NCBI GenBank assembly: GCA_025456165.1
Contig: JALOLI010000085.1
Location: forward strand, 1-5,783
Source of the DNA: Acidimicrobiia bacterium
GTDB taxonomy: Bacteria; Actinomycetota; Acidimicrobiia; UBA5794; UBA11373
DNA: 5,783 bases
Direction: 5' to 3'
Below are positions 4,551 to 5,783 of the stretch, piece after piece. The notes under the pieces were generated by a model that was not told where the DNA came from, made no database searches, and saw only the letters and a list, made by a program, of their open reading frames with translations. The translations under genes and the position numbers were made by a program. The number at the start of each line of letters is the position of its first letter. The stretch's first letter is position 1.

Positions 4551-5783
4551 ATGCCCATCGACGCCGCCCTGCGCAGTTCCACCGAAGCCTGGATCGCCGC
4601 CGACCCCGACCCCGGGAGCCGGGCTGAGCTGCAGGCGCTGCTCGACGCCGGCGACGAGGCGGCCCTGGCCGACCGCATGGCGGGAGCCCTTGCCTTCGGC
4701 ACTGCCGGCATCCGCGGGGTAGTGGAGGCGGGGTCGAACCGCATGAACCGGGCGGTGGTGATCCGCACCACCTGCGGCCTGGCCGACTACCTGCTCGCCA
4801 CCCGGCCGGACTCCGGCCCGGTCGTGGTGGGCTACGACGGGCGTCTGAGCAGCCGCACCTTCGCGGAGGACACGGTGGGGGTGCTGGCCGCCGCCGGCCT
4901 TCCGGTGCGCTACTTCCCCGAGGTGGCGCCCACCCCCCTGGTGGCCTACGCCGCCCGGGTGCTCGGTGCCACCGCAGCGGTGGTGGTCACCGCCAGCCAC
5001 AACCCGCCCCGGGACAACGGGTACAAGGCCTATGACGCCAACGCCGCCCAGATCATCCCCCCGGTGGATGCGGAGATCGCCGCCGCCATCGGCCGGGTGG
5101 GCCCGGCGGCGGCAGTGCCCCGGGTCGAGGGGGCGCTGGAGGGAGCGAGCGATCTGGCGCGGCCCATCGAGCCGGCGATCGCCGCCCGCTACGTCGAGGA
5201 GGTGCTGGCGCTGCGCCCGGCCGTTGCCGCCGACCGCGGCCTGCGGATCGTCTACACCCCGATGCACGGGGTGGGCCGCCTGCTGGCGGAGCGGGTGCTG
5301 CGCCCGGCGGGCTTCGCCGACCTCTACGTGGTCGCCGAGCAGGCCGAGCCCGACGGCCGCTTCCCCACGGTGGCCTTCCCCAATCCCGAAGAGCCCGGGG
5401 CCCTCGATCTGGCTCAGTCCCTGGCCAAGCGGGTGGGCGCCGATCTGATCCTGGCCAACGACCCCGACGCCGACCGCCTCGCCGTGTGCCTGCCGCGCGA
5501 TGGGCAGTGGGTGATGCTCACCGGCAACCAGGTGGGCCTGCTGCTGGCCGACTTCCTGCTGGAGCACGCCGGGCCGGGGCCCACGCCCCTGGTGGTGAAC
5601 AGCATCGTCTCCTCCCCGATGCTGGCCGCGATCGCCGCCCACTACGGGGCCCGCTTCGAGGCCACCCTCACCGGCTTCAAGTGGATCGCCAACGCCGCCC
5701 TCGACCTGGCTGCCGCCGAGGGAACCCGCTTCGTCTTCGGCTACGAGGAGGCCCTGGGCTACACCGCCGGGCCGGTGGTGCGC
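4551..5783 (+). CDS. Alpha-D-phosphohexomutase (phosphoglucomutase/phosphomannomutase), partial at right edge
   Basis: The 411 visible residues belong to the PGM2/PgcA/PmmB-like group of the alpha-D-phosphohexomutases, which interconvert sugar 1- and 6-phosphates through a phosphoserine enzyme. Signs in order are LAFGTAGIRG (47-56), the active-site loop TASHNPPRDNGYKAY (147-161) with the phosphorylated S149, YTPMHGVG (235-242), the metal-binding loop NDPDADR (303-309; D304, D306, D308), TGFKWI (374-379), and the sugar-binding loop GYEEALGY (397-404). The missing part is the phosphate-binding C-terminal domain, about 130-150 residues, since relatives are about 535-580 long. Glucose-1-P, mannose-1-P or pentose-1-P specificity cannot be separated by eye; the group includes mycobacterial PmmB and B. 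subtilis PgcA. The product would feed glycogen, cell-wall or nucleotide-sugar synthesis. The start at 4551 is the only ATG before the conserved N-terminus and fits a leaderless transcript. It stands apart from the SDR gene by 103 nt containing a hairpin. Confidence 0.95.
   Translation, partial: MPIDAALRSSTEAWIAADPDPGSRAELQALLDAGDEAALADRMAGALAFGTAGIRGVVEAGSNRMNRAVVIRTTCGLADYLLATRPDSGPVVVGYDGRLSSRTFAEDTVGVLAAAGLPVRYFPEVAPTPLVAYAARVLGATAAVVVTASHNPPRDNGYKAYDANAAQIIPPVDAEIAAAIGRVGPAAAVPRVEGALEGASDLARPIEPAIAARYVEEVLALRPAVAADRGLRIVYTPMHGVGRLLAERVLRPAGFADLYVVAEQAEPDGRFPTVAFPNPEEPGALDLAQSLAKRVGADLILANDPDADRLAVCLPRDGQWVMLTGNQVGLLLADFLLEHAGPGPTPLVVNSIVSSPMLAAIAAHYGARFEATLTGFKWIANAALDLAAAEGTRFVFGYEEALGYTAGPVVR

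Noticed and set aside
2135..4771. An 878-codon open frame on the minus strand spanning the crotonase end, glycosylase, SDR and mutase start.
   Set aside because: Its translation is a low-complexity Gly/His/Arg/Pro-rich product with no recognisable motif, and it is antisense to genes with clear catalytic motifs. Long antisense frames are expected in DNA this GC-rich because stop codons are rare.
4305..5642. A 445-codon minus-strand open frame antisense to the phosphohexomutase.
   Set aside because: It has the same GC artefact signature (Gly/His/Arg/Pro-rich). The plus strand carries intact TASHNP, DPDADR and GYEEALGY motifs.
1..5783. Possible mobile element, CRISPR array, tRNA or riboswitch.
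   Set aside because: No direct-repeat array, terminal inverted repeats, transposase or integrase motif, cloverleaf sequence or recognisable aptamer was seen on either strand, and composition is even across the window.

Overview
The window is very GC-rich, with strong G/C bias at third codon positions. It has short intergenic gaps and two genes whose starts look leaderless or nearly so, with TANNNT -10 boxes. Together with the gene content this fits a high-GC actinobacterium. A deep or uncultured lineage such as Acidimicrobiia is possible, but the sequence alone does not settle it. I see no rRNA, tRNA, CRISPR array, insertion sequence, phage gene or attachment site. This looks like chromosomal housekeeping and lipid-metabolism territory.

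Layout. On the minus strand, read right to left, are a PlsC-type acyltransferase (690-1433) and then the 5' part of a GcvPA-like glycine dehydrogenase subunit (625 down to the left edge). On the plus strand are a crotonase-fold enoyl-CoA hydratase/isomerase-family protein (1473-2255), a YcaQ/AlkX-type winged-helix DNA glycosylase that overlaps it by 4 nt (2252-3466), and an SDR of the peroxisomal multifunctional-enzyme type (3542-4447). These are followed by an alpha-D-phosphohexomutase (phosphoglucomutase/phosphomannomutase) that runs off the right edge (4551 onward). The plsC and crotonase genes are divergent and share a 39-bp intergenic region. Its nearly symmetric TAGGCTA core can be read as a -10 element on both strands.

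How they fit together. Three genes suggest acyl-chain or phospholipid chemistry: PlsC (phosphatidate synthesis), the crotonase, and the MFE-2-like 3-hydroxyacyl-CoA dehydrogenase. The DNA glycosylase is translationally coupled to the crotonase without an obvious metabolic link. The glycine-cleavage and sugar-phosphate-mutase genes look like separate units cut by the window edges.

No clearly new multi-gene system is visible. The points most worth checking are the crotonase lacking both canonical hydratase glutamates while keeping an isomerase-type glutamate, the symmetric divergent promoter, the predicted leaderless mutase mRNA, the crotonase-glycosylase coupling, and the unusual central motif in the GcvPA-like protein. 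All family assignments rest on motif recognition by eye; no database search was run.
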